Positions 49,539 through 59,217 of a stretch of DNA of 64,000 bases are shown here, piece by piece. Positions within the stretch are counted from its first letter, which is position 1; each line of letters opens with the position of its first letter. A model generated the notes under the pieces. It worked only from the letters and a program-made list of their open reading frames with translations. It had not been told where the DNA came from and ran no database searches. A program made the translations under genes and the position numbers. This DNA is from Nitrosomonas sp. (GTDB lineage: Bacteria > Pseudomonadota > Gammaproteobacteria > Burkholderiales > Nitrosomonadaceae), in assembly GCA_016721865.1 (NCBI GenBank), contig JADKHF010000006.1:62001-126000 (forward strand), in the 5' to 3' direction.

Positions 49539-51536
49539 TTAGCGCAACACCCCCCGCCACAACAACCGCCAGGCCACTTTTAAACCCCACAGGATGGGGT
49601 GACGGCGCAGCATCGGGGTAATTTCCACGCGTACACCTGTGTGCCGCTCTATTTTCCAGGCAGCGTATTCGACGCTATTGTTGAAAGTGAGCGTGGCTTT
49701 GGATAGGCGCAGAATGGACAGGATGCGTCCTTGCCAACGGCGAAAACGCCAGCGCCAGAGCGCCTGCCGCTGCGTTTTTGGATTGGTCAGACAGCGATAT
49801 TTTCCATTTTCCTGTTTCTCCAGTATTCCTGTTAGCATGGGGGCTGCCACTTCTGTCAGGCGGGTAAAGGCACTCAGGTTGGCTTGCGCCAGATGGCGCG
49901 CGCGTGTTTCCCGCTCTGCGCGTAATTCTGCGGCGTAGGTGAGCATCAGACAGCGCGTCCAGATTTCTTCGACATCGAGTATGTTTGCTTCGAGTGTCGG
50001 TACGCCAGATTTTAAAAAGGTGACGACGGAATGCGCCAATGCCGCATAAATGCGCTCGCGCACGGAATCGTCACGGCAGTAGAGCAGCCGCGATGGTTGC
50101 GCAAAGCGCGCCCAGATATATGGATGAAACCAGAATTGCGCGCCACGCGCAAAATCACTGGTAGAAATGACGGCGTATTTTGCGCGCAAGGTTCTTCCCT
50201 GATGCGCTACTTCCAGATAAAAGACATTGGGTGCCAGCCAGCTGTTTAAATTGGCCAGATAACGCTCGGGATAAGCTTTGTAGTAGCTATCAACGATGAC
50301 ATACAGATCGACAATGCCTTCATCCAGGCTAATGGCGGAATGCAGACAGGAGCCATAAAGAATCACGGCATCCAGTGATGCGCCGAAGCGCATGACGAGT
50401 GCATCCACCAGAGGAACGAGATCAGGAGATACCGCCTTGTTGCTTTCCCAGGCAACTTCGTTGATCAATCGAACCGGCAGTTGCGCGGCGGATGCGGTTA
50501 TAGGGTTATTAGTCATGGTAATGGCAGTGTCCTCAGGTACTAAAAATGTTACGGGATCCGTCGCGGAAATTCGCAAAGGTTTATGTGGGTTTACAGATCG
50601 ATATAATTCACCGTCCACAATATATTCGTCGTCCATGTGCAAGGTCAGGGAATGGGTATTATGGCTATAGTAACCGTCTTTTTCCTGCAGAACCTGGCCG
50701 CCGCCGGATAGTAATGGCCATAATGAACGCCACAGACGCTTGCGTTGTTGATCGACCAGTGTGACATGCAGCGGTTCGGATTCTTTTCCCCAATACGGGC
50801 GGATGTTGAGTAACAAGCAATCCAATGCACTGACCAGTGCAAACAGATAAGTGCCCTGGTGGATTCGTCCGTTAGCTTCCGTCATTGTCATGTTGACCGG
50901 CGCCCACTCGCTTTGCTGGCGGCCAATTATCAAGTCGGTGACCATGCCGATGATCGATCGCAGTGTGATCACAAGAGTAAAAATGCTGCCAGTGATTCCC
51001 AGTTTTTTGACCGGGCTGCGCGAAAATTTCACCGCGCGCGCAACGAGCCCCACGGCAAAGAACATGCCGTAAATCGGGTTCATTCCAGTCTGTTCGATTC
51101 GTAACACCGGGCGTTGCACCAGCTTAGGCAATGATGGCTTTGACAGATAATTACGCAAGCGGTGTAATGCCTTCTCAGGCTTGTCATGCACGCCGAGATC
51201 CAGTGGCGTCATATTGGTAGTGCCGCCCGGTATGATCATCAGCACCGGCCATTCTTCGGGTGCTAATAATTTGAACAGATGGCCGAGTATCGCATGCGTC
51301 GTGCCATCGCCGGCGACAATCACCAGTAAATCGATGTCTGCTCGTATCAGTTGATCAATCGCGGTTTTGAAAGTGATCGCATCAGCTGCTTCGCAGACAA
51401 TGATGCCAGGTATTGCATCCAGCGCCTGCCGGATGGCCAGGTTGCGTTTACGTACCTGCCCTCCCATTGGATTGAGCAGACAGCCGATTCTGGCTGCTCC
51501 GGTTTTTAGTCGATCAATCCGTGCTTGTAATGTCAT
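49539..51536 (-). CDS. Diacylglycerol-kinase-like/nucleotidyltransferase-like fusion protein
   Basis: About 665 residues. The N-terminal half is a lipid-kinase catalytic domain: IGCLLNPMGGQVRKR, VIVAGDGTTHAILG (about residue 75) and IPGGTTNMTPLDLG (about 105). The C-terminal half (from about residue 345) starts LPVRLINEVAWES and has ILYGSCLHSAISLDEGIVDLYVIVD, a Pol-beta-type nucleotidyltransferase pattern (GS...D-x-D). A C-terminal basic tail, WRWRFRRWQGR, may bind membrane. It is 20 bases downstream of the CDP-alcohol transferase gene. The lipid it acts on is unknown. The start at 51536 has no clear ribosome-binding site. Confidence 0.72.
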   Translation of the reverse strand: MTLQARIDRLKTGAARIGCLLNPMGGQVRKRNLAIRQALDAIPGIIVCEAADAITFKTAIDQLIRADIDLLVIVAGDGTTHAILGHLFKLLAPEEWPVLMIIPGGTTNMTPLDLGVHDKPEKALHRLRNYLSKPSLPKLVQRPVLRIEQTGMNPIYGMFFAVGLVARAVKFSRSPVKKLGITGSIFTLVITLRSIIGMVTDLIIGRQQSEWAPVNMTMTEANGRIHQGTYLFALVSALDCLLLNIRPYWGKESEPLHVTLVDQQRKRLWRSLWPLLSGGGQVLQEKDGYYSHNTHSLTLHMDDEYIVDGELYRSVNPHKPLRISATDPVTFLVPEDTAITMTNNPITASAAQLPVRLINEVAWESNKAVSPDLVPLVDALVMRFGASLDAVILYGSCLHSAISLDEGIVDLYVIVDSYYKAYPERYLANLNSWLAPNVFYLEVAHQGRTLRAKYAVISTSDFARGAQFWFHPYIWARFAQPSRLLYCRDDSVRERIYAALAHSVVTFLKSGVPTLEANILDVEEIWTRCLMLTYAAELRAERETRARHLAQANLSAFTRLTEVAAPMLTGILEKQENGKYRCLTNPKTQRQALWRWRFRRWQGRILSILRLSKATLTFNNSVEYAAWKIERHTGVRVEITPMLRRHPILWGLKVAWRLLWRGVLR

Positions 51537-51556
51537 TGGGCGTTGCTGAGCGTAGC

Positions 51557-52794
51557 TTAATGGGATGATAGGGGATAGGGTTTTCGCAGATTGATCGGCG
51601 CGCGTGTAAATATTTTGACTGCCCATATTTCCCGGTCACGTGCTGGATCAATATCCTGTAGCCAGGATTTCAGTGATCCCTCCTTCTGTTTGGTCTGCCA
51701 GCCGATTACCAGGCGCCATGTCAGTATCGCTGTTGAGATTACGTGCCACACGACGACTGACAGCAGCCCGAAATCGGGTTGGTCAGTCACCCATCCATAC
51801 GTGAGTAGAATCAGATTCGGATTGCGCCGGGCTGTAATCAACCGGTTAAAGGAGTCCAGCTTGCGCCAGATGAACATATCAAAATGTGCCAGCCAAAACT
51901 GGAATGCGCCTTCGCATAAGCGCCCGCCCACATAACCGAGAAACATGAGCCACATCATTGTTTCCAAGCCGCTAATTGGCGTAAGGGTGCTCGCCAAACC
52001 GGCCCCCCACGCCAGATACCACAGTGGCGGATGAATAATATCCAGGCCATGATCCAGTACATCCCCCAGGCGACTTGAAGTCACCGTGACGCGTGCGAGC
52101 TTTCCGTCCACAGTGTCGAGAAAGGTCATGAACCAACCCATGACCAAGCCAATGCCAAAAAATCCGCCCCAGAATGCCAATCCCGTCAGAATGGCGAGCA
52201 CGATGCTGAGATAGGTGACGTGATTCGGTTGCCAGCCCTGACGTACACAATAATGCGTCACCCAGAATGCCGGCAGCGGCCACAGCCATTTAGTGACCAG
52301 ATCAGTTACGCCCTTGTACGATCCGGAGAACAGCTCTTTTTCCAGTAACGGACGATTGGCTTCGCTGACAGGTAAAATATAGGGCGGGTCTTTCTTTTCA
52401 GATTTTGCTGAAAATCTATTTTCAGATCTTTCAAACCGATACGCGGAATGGTCAGCAACACGAATTTATAATTCTGGCTTTATTATTGTTAAGATTCCTG
52501 AGTATTCGCGGTGCCAGATTGCCATCGGTGCGTATCGCCGCAGGGCAGCCTTCGTCGTCGTATAAGGCGATTCTCTTGTCCAGTCCCGAGCAATGCAGTC
52601 AACACCCGGGCGTCAAATAGAAAATTAGAATTCAAAAATAAAGCGGTAGCGCTTGCAGGAATTTTTTCAACATCGTCAACCAGCTTGATGTGTTCGTGTG
52701 TTTGCAACATGCGCTGCAAACGCACTTGGCCCGTTAATCCCCAAATGGTTATTTCACTTTCACCAAAAATATAAATATATGTTGAAGTCGGCAT
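51557..52794 (-). CDS. CDP-alcohol phosphatidyltransferase with an N-terminal extension, two frame changes
   Basis: The C-terminal 235 residues are a polytopic transferase with the active-site motif DTVDGKLARVTVTSSRLGDV followed by LDHGLD, which swaps CMP of a CDP-activated lipid or alcohol for another alcohol. The N-terminal part from 52794 reads MPTSTYIYIFGESEITIWG. The frame changes near 52562 (LI to YDDEGCPAAIRTDGN) and near 52450 (to HSAYRFERSENRF...LPVSEANRPLLEKELFSG). Together these give about 412 residues. Because there are two shifts and a short unmatched stretch between them, real decay of the N-terminal domain is possible. Membership in a lipid locus is clear from neighbours. Confidence 0.72.
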
Positions 52795-52915
52795 GTGTGA
52801 TTGATATCGGACTCTGTCTGAACAGGGTTAACGATTAAATTATTAACGTGATGTGCGATGGATTAGGAAAGGCTACGCATTTTAGATGTTTTGTGACAAC
52901 AATAACAGATTAGTG

Positions 52916-53977
52916 TTAAAAAGTCCGGCGTAACCATACATTGGCCAGAATGATCATGAGTAATCCAGGGACAAGCGCGATGAATGCAGGGTTTAAGCGC
53001 AATATCAGACCGGCATTGGCAATAATTTGATCGAGCAGGTAAACGGCAATACCGATCAGTGCAGCAAATACCAATTTGTTACTTAAGCCAGTGCGGATCG
53101 ATCCAAATACAAACGGAATGGATAACAGCAGCATGGCTACCGTCATCAGCGCACTGCCAACTTTTCGCCATAACGCCAATGCGTAGGAATCCGCATCCTG
53201 ACCGGTGCTGCGTAGAAATTCTACATGCCGCACTAATTCAAGTGGTGACAGGCTTTCGGGTGGTTTTGTGAGTGTTTGAATATCTTCAGGATTAAGAAAA
53301 GATGGCCAGCTTAATGTGTTGGTGCGGGTTGCTAGAATTTGATTGTCTTTAAATGTTCTGACAACGACGTTACTTAATTCCCAATTATCGTCATCGATAA
53401 TATCCGCATATTGCGCCAAGGTATGTGTGAGTAAGAAACCTTCCTGGTCCAGTTGCAGGATTTCAATATCTGCTGCTCTTTTGGCATGTAACATGTGGCC
53501 AATGCGCAGGATATTTTGCTCGTTGCGCGTCCAGATTCCCAGGTTCTTACCTAATTCAGCACTTTGCTCCAGCGCGATAGCCCGATAGGTAATCGCTTTA
53601 TGTTGCAGCTGGGGCGCCACAAATTGCTCTAAAATCGCGACGCTCAGCAACAGTACAATGCCGACACCTAATGGCGCAAGACTGATACGAAGCGGTGAAA
53701 GTCCAGCAACGCGCATAGCAATTAATTCTGAATTTACGGCCAGTTTTCCAAGCGCAATGACTGTGCCTAATAAAGCAACAAAAGGTGCGATCTGAATAAA
53801 TCTGCGTGGCAACAGCATCGCCGTGAAGAGAAATGCATCTTTGACGCGATAAGTGCCTCTGCCTACATTATCCAGTTGATCTAATAAATCAAAGAAGCTG
53901 AATAATGGAAGCAGAATCGAAGCGGCAATCATGAAGCCGATCAGCACTTGGTAAGCGATATAGCGATAAATGATCAT
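52916..53977 (-). CDS. lptG: LPS export permease LptG (YjgP/YjgQ family)
   Basis: A 353-residue inner-membrane permease of the LptB2FG complex, which lifts LPS from the membrane to the LptC/A bridge. Membrane helices at the N-terminus (YQVLIGFMIAASILLPLFSF...LLPRRFIQIAPFVALLGTVIALGKLAV) and at the C-terminus (IPFVFGSIRTGLSNKLVFAALIGIAVYLLDQI). ATG at 53977 overlaps the lptF stop (ATGA). Confidence 0.93.
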   Translation of the reverse strand: MIIYRYIAYQVLIGFMIAASILLPLFSFFDLLDQLDNVGRGTYRVKDAFLFTAMLLPRRFIQIAPFVALLGTVIALGKLAVNSELIAMRVAGLSPLRISLAPLGVGIVLLLSVAILEQFVAPQLQHKAITYRAIALEQSAELGKNLGIWTRNEQNILRIGHMLHAKRAADIEILQLDQEGFLLTHTLAQYADIIDDDNWELSNVVVRTFKDNQILATRTNTLSWPSFLNPEDIQTLTKPPESLSPLELVRHVEFLRSTGQDADSYALALWRKVGSALMTVAMLLLSIPFVFGSIRTGLSNKLVFAALIGIAVYLLDQIIANAGLILRLNPAFIALVPGLLMIILANVWLRRTF

Positions 53978-55059
53978 CGTGGGTGTGAGAATTGTCTTTG
54001 TCTTGATGATAGCAGCGCATAGATGCCCAGTGCTACTAGCATGAGTAGATATAGCCACCAAATCCCGGGTATGCTGCCAACGACACCTTGTTCGACCCAG
54101 GATTTAGCCAGTCCGGTAAAATTATAATAGGCGGCGAAAACGAGTGCTGCGATAAGATACGTGCGATCCGTTTTGTCTTGGCGCGGCGTGCTGCGAATAA
54201 ATGTCACTGCAATTAAAGCCAACAGGATCGTAGCGAGCGGGCGGGAAATTCGCCATTGCAATTCTGCAATATCACGCGGCTGATCGGATTCCCAAAGCGT
54301 TCTTGTGGCAGCGGCTTTGCGCCGGTAATTCAAAGCATAGTCACTATCAATAAAATAAGTCATGCTTTTGAACTGGATGACATCATCAATGCTGGCTGTG
54401 CGGGTTAATTGATAAATCATACCTTCGGATAGCTGGATGTGTGGTCTTTGTTCCGCTTCTGATGGTTGAATCTGACGAGCTTGCTTGGCAATGACAATTT
54501 CGCTGCCGTCCGGCTTGTTGATGTAGTGAAAAACATGCTGCATTTGCTTGTCGGTGGTGTCATCTTTGCTGCGCACATAAACGATTCTACCTGTCCGTTC
54601 ACTGCCATGAAAACGTCCGGCCTGAAATCGGTTTGTATTTAATTCGGCTTCTGCCCGCGCGTCCAGAATGTAACTTTCCGCATAAGCCCAAGGACGGACA
54701 TAGGATGAGAGCATGCCACTAACAATACCAACCGGTATCGCCACCGTCAGTACGGTGAGAACAATGCGCGTGCCACTGACACCGATAGAACGGATTACAT
54801 TCAGTTCCTGATCTTTGTTGAGTCTGCCGAGACCGATAATGACCGAAATATAGAGTGCGATGGGGATTAAAACTTCCAGTGCGATGAGTGTTTTTAAGAA
54901 TACAAGTTTCAGCAGGGCGGCGATTCCCAAAGTTTCAGTGACGGCTCCAGCCAAAAGCCGTGCGCTGCTGAAACTGGCAAATAAACCGACCAGAATAAGA
55001 ATGACTACCGTGAAAGGCAGCGAGATCTCGCGCGCGATGTACCGTTCAATTAATTTCAT
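53974..55059 (-). CDS. lptF: LPS export permease LptF
   Basis: A 361-residue partner of LptG. N-terminal helices ISLPFTVVILILVGLFASFSSARLLAG and the characteristic LNKDQELNVIRSIGVSG, a periplasmic beta-jellyroll region, and C-terminal helices ATILLALIAVTFI and LLMLVALGIYALL. Not next to pepA as in many genomes, but followed directly by lptG. Confidence 0.93.
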   Translation of the reverse strand: MKLIERYIAREISLPFTVVILILVGLFASFSSARLLAGAVTETLGIAALLKLVFLKTLIALEVLIPIALYISVIIGLGRLNKDQELNVIRSIGVSGTRIVLTVLTVAIPVGIVSGMLSSYVRPWAYAESYILDARAEAELNTNRFQAGRFHGSERTGRIVYVRSKDDTTDKQMQHVFHYINKPDGSEIVIAKQARQIQPSEAEQRPHIQLSEGMIYQLTRTASIDDVIQFKSMTYFIDSDYALNYRRKAAATRTLWESDQPRDIAELQWRISRPLATILLALIAVTFIRSTPRQDKTDRTYLIAALVFAAYYNFTGLAKSWVEQGVVGSIPGIWWLYLLMLVALGIYALLSSRQRQFSHPR

Positions 55060-55120
55060 GAATCTGCTTGATTAACAATTGATGGCGTAGCGAATATCAT
55101 TCAAGGGAGCAGGCGGCAGA

Positions 55121-55966
55121 TCATTCAACAGATTGATTGTCACTGTGAGAATTATTTGCCTTTCGCTTGAGTATGGATTCGGCAAGCACTAAATCTTCGA
55201 TTTTATCGACATCCACACCGGCTCGTGGATCATCCAGCATGATTCCTTGTATTTTTACACCGGATTTTTCAGAAACGGCTTGCAATCCTTGTTGCAGTGT
55301 TAGAAATCCAAACAAATACGACAACACCATTTTGAATCCGAGTACTTGTGCGATTAATCGCCAGGGGCGTTTGCGCAAATCTTCGGCTTGCCGCCAGAAT
55401 CTGATCAATGCGCGTCCTTGCGGGTTGAAAGTAAACAGATTGCAGCCGCAGAATCCACCGTCGCGTAAGCGAATAACAGTGCGCCTGGAGCCTGGAAATG
55501 CGGCGGCGATATCTTGCTGTCTGACCAAACCAACCGTGGCATCACACTGTGTTGCAAGGGAATCCCGCAAAAAACTCTGTACCATGCCGGGTGTTAACAA
55601 GGCATGATCAGCGGTGGTTAATAATACCGGCGTATCGCTTGAAATTTGCTTCAGACCACTTTCAGCGCTGCGGCTGGGAGAATCCAGATTGGGTATCCAG
55701 ATTACTTGTCCGGAAGCAATGCGGTGCTTTAATTCCGGGCAATGCGTGTGCAGGGATTCTGGAGGGCCGCAAAGGATGATTGTGTTGACCAAATCGCAAG
55801 CCGCCAGTGTATCCAGAACGCGGATGATCATCGGAACACCATTAACGGGGGCAAAAGCTTTGCAGGCTGCGCCAGTATGTTGCGTGATTGGGTCTTTGTT
55901 GGTGCGGTCAGCAGCCAGAACCAGTGCGGTGAATCGCTTGGGTGCTGGATAGGAATCCGCGCTCAC
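55121..55966 (-). CDS. MobA-like nucleotidyltransferase
   Basis: A 281-residue GT-A fold nucleotidyltransferase: N-terminal LVLAADRTNKDP...GAACKAFAPVNGVPMIIRVLDTL, PVLLTTADHALLT (metal-binding DxH) and the C-terminal DPRAGVDVDKIEDL. Such enzymes activate alcohol or sugar phosphates with CTP or GTP. The GTG start overlaps the stop of the upstream gene (GTGA). Together with the CDP-alcohol transferase it could make a CDP-linked head group; the substrate is not known. Confidence 0.75.
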   Translation of the reverse strand: MSADSYPAPKRFTALVLAADRTNKDPITQHTGAACKAFAPVNGVPMIIRVLDTLAACDLVNTIILCGPPESLHTHCPELKHRIASGQVIWIPNLDSPSRSAESGLKQISSDTPVLLTTADHALLTPGMVQSFLRDSLATQCDATVGLVRQQDIAAAFPGSRRTVIRLRDGGFCGCNLFTFNPQGRALIRFWRQAEDLRKRPWRLIAQVLGFKMVLSYLFGFLTLQQGLQAVSEKSGVKIQGIMLDDPRAGVDVDKIEDLVLAESILKRKANNSHSDNQSVE

Positions 55967-56950
55967 AATGTTTTTCCATAAATACGATAGCGTTTATATT
56001 GCTTGCTGCCGATCTTGTCGAGAATTGCACGCATTGCAGTATTGTTTTCAAGTATCCATGACAGCTCACCCCCTTGCAATCCGCGGGCGAAGGCTACTTT
56101 GCGTGGCGCATCAATGACGAGGCAAGCCAATGCCAAGCCCAGTGGAGTATTGCGAAATTTTTTGCGTACGCCCATCAACGGTATGCGCAATGTATGTATC
56201 TCATTGTTCCTGATGCTTTTAATCAGCTTGAGCCAGCCGAATGGAAACAAGCTTCCATTTAATTTCGCCAGCACTTCATTGAGATTGGGTAAAACCACCA
56301 TAAATGCCGCAGGCTCGCCATTGACTTCAGCTTAATTTGATGTGGGAAGAAAATTTGTCAATCACGGTCTGCATGACACGGGGCATTTTATAATCGACGT
56401 CGATCCAGTACGCCAGTAAATCCTTGAGCGGGAGATAACCTTGTTCTTCCAGCAAGCGGCCATACCAGCGGGGAGAATGCGGCATCATGACCACAGGGGG
56501 GGTGTCAAATCCATCCACCAGGATACCGCATTCCTGATTGATGGAAAGATTAAACGGCCCGCTGACATGATGCACTTGCCGGGAAGCCAGCCACGCTTCC
56601 GCATGCAGCATCAGCGCAGCGAATACTTCTGAGTCGTCGATACATTCCAATAGGCCAAAGTGACCGCTGTCTGCACCGTAACGTTCCTGGTGCAGTGAAT
56701 CAATTTGTGCACTGATTCGCCCAACCGGTTGACCGTTTTGGTAGGCAACCCAAGCCTGCCATTGTCCATGCTTGAAAAAAGGATTGAAGCGGGAGAAATG
56801 AAATCGCCGCTCCAGTCGTAATGGCGGAACCCACATGGGGTCATTGGCGTAAATGCGCCAGGGCACATCAATAAATTTGCTCATATCACGATAAGACATC
56901 ACCGGGCGCACCGTAACTTTGGGACTGGCCGGCTTATCGTGTTCGCTCAT
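55963..56950 (-). pseudogene. GNAT-like acyltransferase lacking an internal block
   Basis: The N-terminal part (from ATG 56950) reads MSEHDKPASPKVTVRPV with KFIDVPWRIYANDPMWVPPLRLERRF, and FNLSINQECGILVDGF (about residue 135). After MPRVMQTVIDKFSSHIKLS the frame ends at a TGA near 56333. One base out of frame the sequence resumes with AEVNGEPAAFMVVLPNLNEVLAKLNG and continues to the normal end YKRYRIYGKTL. Full-length relatives have about 55 more residues here, including a conserved NDAWSENWGF-like segment, so a block is deleted as well as the frame broken. Its stop overlaps the start of the nucleotidyltransferase. No activity is expected. Confidence 0.78.
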
Positions 56951-57085
56951 GGCAGATGAAAGAAATGGTTTTGATAAAAATGCATTGGATTGCAAGTGAT
57001 TGGATTGATATGTTCGCTAAACTATCTGAGATAGGATTAATCAGTAATTCTGTTAGTACACTGCATCGAAAAAGTATGGCAGCAT

Positions 57086-57571
57086 TTATATGTGCGTATG
57101 TTTCAACAAATCCGATACAAGCTTATGAAAAACTTCTTTGGGATCTGGTTCTTGATTCGTAGATTGTTTTGTATCCGCGAATTGATCCGATGACGAGGGT
57201 TGTTCAGCTGCGGCAATTTTCTCATCAGTGATATTCCGGCAGAAATCACAATAATTATTCCAGTCCGTATTGTAGCTGAGCAGACGATCCTGAGGAAGGA
57301 ATACTCTTAAAACTTCAAAGTTTTGCTGCATTCCAGGCAGCCGGGAGCAGAGGTAGGTGTTGATATTCTTAGGCCAGCGTTTATGCTGGGGATACATGTC
57401 AGCCAGTTCTGTTTCAATCGTATAGCGGAAGTTATCAATTGCATCGGCACGGCGCTTGCGATTAAGAATTTCAACAAATACAGCCACCAACCCTAAAAGG
57501 CCAAATAAGACAAATGGCCATAATGGCACGGTTTCAAAATATCCGGAGATTTGATCAATGATTTCGTTCAA
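57086..57571 (-). CDS. Small membrane-anchored protein of unknown function
   Basis: A 161-residue protein with one N-terminal helix (LWPFVLFGLLGLVAVFVEIL) and a soluble domain with four cysteines/His-like residues (CSRLPG, CDFCRN). The start at 57571 is TTG. The C-terminal part is Ser/Thr/Gln-rich. I recognise no family. It stands alone on this strand next to the lipid locus. Confidence 0.55.
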   Translation of the reverse strand: MNEIIDQISGYFETVPLWPFVLFGLLGLVAVFVEILNRKRRADAIDNFRYTIETELADMYPQHKRWPKNINTYLCSRLPGMQQNFEVLRVFLPQDRLLSYNTDWNNYCDFCRNITDEKIAAAEQPSSSDQFADTKQSTNQEPDPKEVFHKLVSDLLKHTHI

Positions 57572-58044
57572 GGTTGTCTCAATTTAAGTATATTAGAAAA
57601 TACAGAATGGGTTCGAGTATCGAGAACCTTTACCAGGGATACTGCCGAAATAAGCGGTTGTCACTATGAAGCAGACAAATGGCGATTTTTTCAATGACTT
57701 TATTTTGTAACAAATCGAATTTACCTGATCTAAATAGCCCGGCCAAGGCTCGTATCTTGCCATAGTAAGTGCCATGGATCAATATTGTTGTTCTGTACAG
57801 CTAAAATTGTAATCCGGTTATGGAAATATAAGTGCAGGAAGTCTATTTTGATTAAAGCACGTGCAATCAAATGCGGCCTGTGATACAGGCGGTTTTTCAG
57901 ATGCTCTTCAGCAGGTCCAGAAAGAGGCGGGGATGGTTATTACTAAATTTGAATTGACCTGACACTGCTTATTGCGTTATTTTTATCTGCTTTTTTGTAA
58001 AAACCATCTATTTTTATATTTGTATTCTTGCTGGCTAAGTATTT
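57572..58044. other. Intergenic region before xseB
   Basis: No gene is supportable. A short minus-strand frame (57593-57775) has no recognised homologue. The region near 57980-58040 is A/T-rich and probably carries the xseB promoter. Confidence 0.4.
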
Positions 58045-58299
58045 ATGACCAAATCAACTAAGCATGCTGCTTCATCTCAGCCAGAGAGTTTTGAGGCAGC
58101 ATCAGCTGAACTGGAGAAAATAGTGGCGGCCATGGAAGCAGGTCAAATGTCACTGGAAGCTTCTCTTTCAGCGTATCAACGCGGAGCAGAGTTATTGCAA
58201 TATTGTCAGAATAAACTGCAAGGTGCGCAACAGCAGGTGCGCATTCTTGAGGCCGGTATGTTAAAAGATTTCACGGGATCTGGCAGCGATGAGCGCTGA
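58045..58299 (+). CDS. xseB: Exodeoxyribonuclease VII small subunit
   Basis: An 84-residue XseB with the diagnostic SFEAASAELEKIVAAMEAGQMSLEASLSAYQRGAELLQYC. It partners XseA, a single-strand exonuclease. It overlaps ispA by 11 bases, the usual xseB-ispA-dxs order in proteobacteria. Confidence 0.95.
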   Translation: MTKSTKHAASSQPESFEAASAELEKIVAAMEAGQMSLEASLSAYQRGAELLQYCQNKLQGAQQQVRILEAGMLKDFTGSGSDER

Positions 58300-59182
58300 T
58301 TTTCAGAACTGGACCAGTAGTTGTCAGGCACGTATCGAAACATTCCTGGAATCGAGATTGCCTGCTTCGGATTGCGTTCCTGAGCGATTACATAAAGCAA
58401 TGCGCTATTCTGTGCTGGGTGGAGGAAAACGGGTACGTCCGCTGTTGTCTTTCGCAGCCGGAGAGCTTGCGCTTGCAGATGTTGAACGCGTGACGGTTGT
58501 TGCTGCAGCGGTAGAGCTCATTCATGCGTATTCTTTGGTGCATGATGATCTGCCGTGCATGGACAACGATATTCTACGGCGCGGAAAACCTACTTGCCAT
58601 GTAGAGTTTGATGAGGCTACTGCATTGCTGACGGGTGATAGTTTGCAGACCCTGGCTTTTGAGTTGTTGGCGGAAAAACGTCTGACTGATGAGCCGGGTA
58701 CGCAATTAGAAATGATTGCGCAATTGGCGTTAGCTACCGGTTCCCGGGGTATGGCTGGGGGGCAGGCATTTGATTTGGAAAGTGTTGGCAAGACTTTGAA
58801 TCTGCCAGAGCTGGAATTTATGCATATCCATAAAACCGGCGCATTGATTCGTGCTGCGGTGATGCTGGGGGCTCGTTGTAATAACCGTTTAGATAATAAT
58901 CAGTTGGGTAAATTGGATCACTTCGCCAAATGCGTTGGTCTGGCATTCCAGGTGGTTGACGATTTGCTGGATACCGAGGCAACAACGGCCACATTGGGTA
59001 AAACCGCCGGTAAAGATGCTGAGAATAATAAGCCCACTTATGTCAGTATTCTAGGTATTAGCCAAGCGCGGGAATTGGCGGAGAAATTGCAGCATGACGC
59101 TTATCAGGCTTTAGATAGCTTTGGTGAAGCTGCACTACGATTGCGTCAAGTAACCGATTTTATAATTAAACGTAAATTCTAA
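58289..59182 (+). CDS. ispA: Farnesyl diphosphate synthase
   Basis: A 297-residue short-chain prenyltransferase condensing DMAPP and IPP to FPP. Both aspartate-rich motifs are present: LVHDDLPCMDNDILRRGKPT (about residue 82) and FQVVDDLLDTE (about 222), as well as GGGKRVRP. It is between xseB and dxs. Confidence 0.95.
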   Translation: MSADFQNWTSSCQARIETFLESRLPASDCVPERLHKAMRYSVLGGGKRVRPLLSFAAGELALADVERVTVVAAAVELIHAYSLVHDDLPCMDNDILRRGKPTCHVEFDEATALLTGDSLQTLAFELLAEKRLTDEPGTQLEMIAQLALATGSRGMAGGQAFDLESVGKTLNLPELEFMHIHKTGALIRAAVMLGARCNNRLDNNQLGKLDHFAKCVGLAFQVVDDLLDTEATTATLGKTAGKDAENNKPTYVSILGISQARELAEKLQHDAYQALDSFGEAALRLRQVTDFIIKRKF

Positions 59183-59217
59183 GTTTTTTTCTCCATTACT
59201 TTTTTTTCAGGTTTTGA

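Noticed and set aside
57593..57775. Minus-strand frame of 60 residues (MARYEPWPGYLDQ...)
   Set aside because: No family recognised, no ribosome-binding site, and a position in a gap with no operon context.
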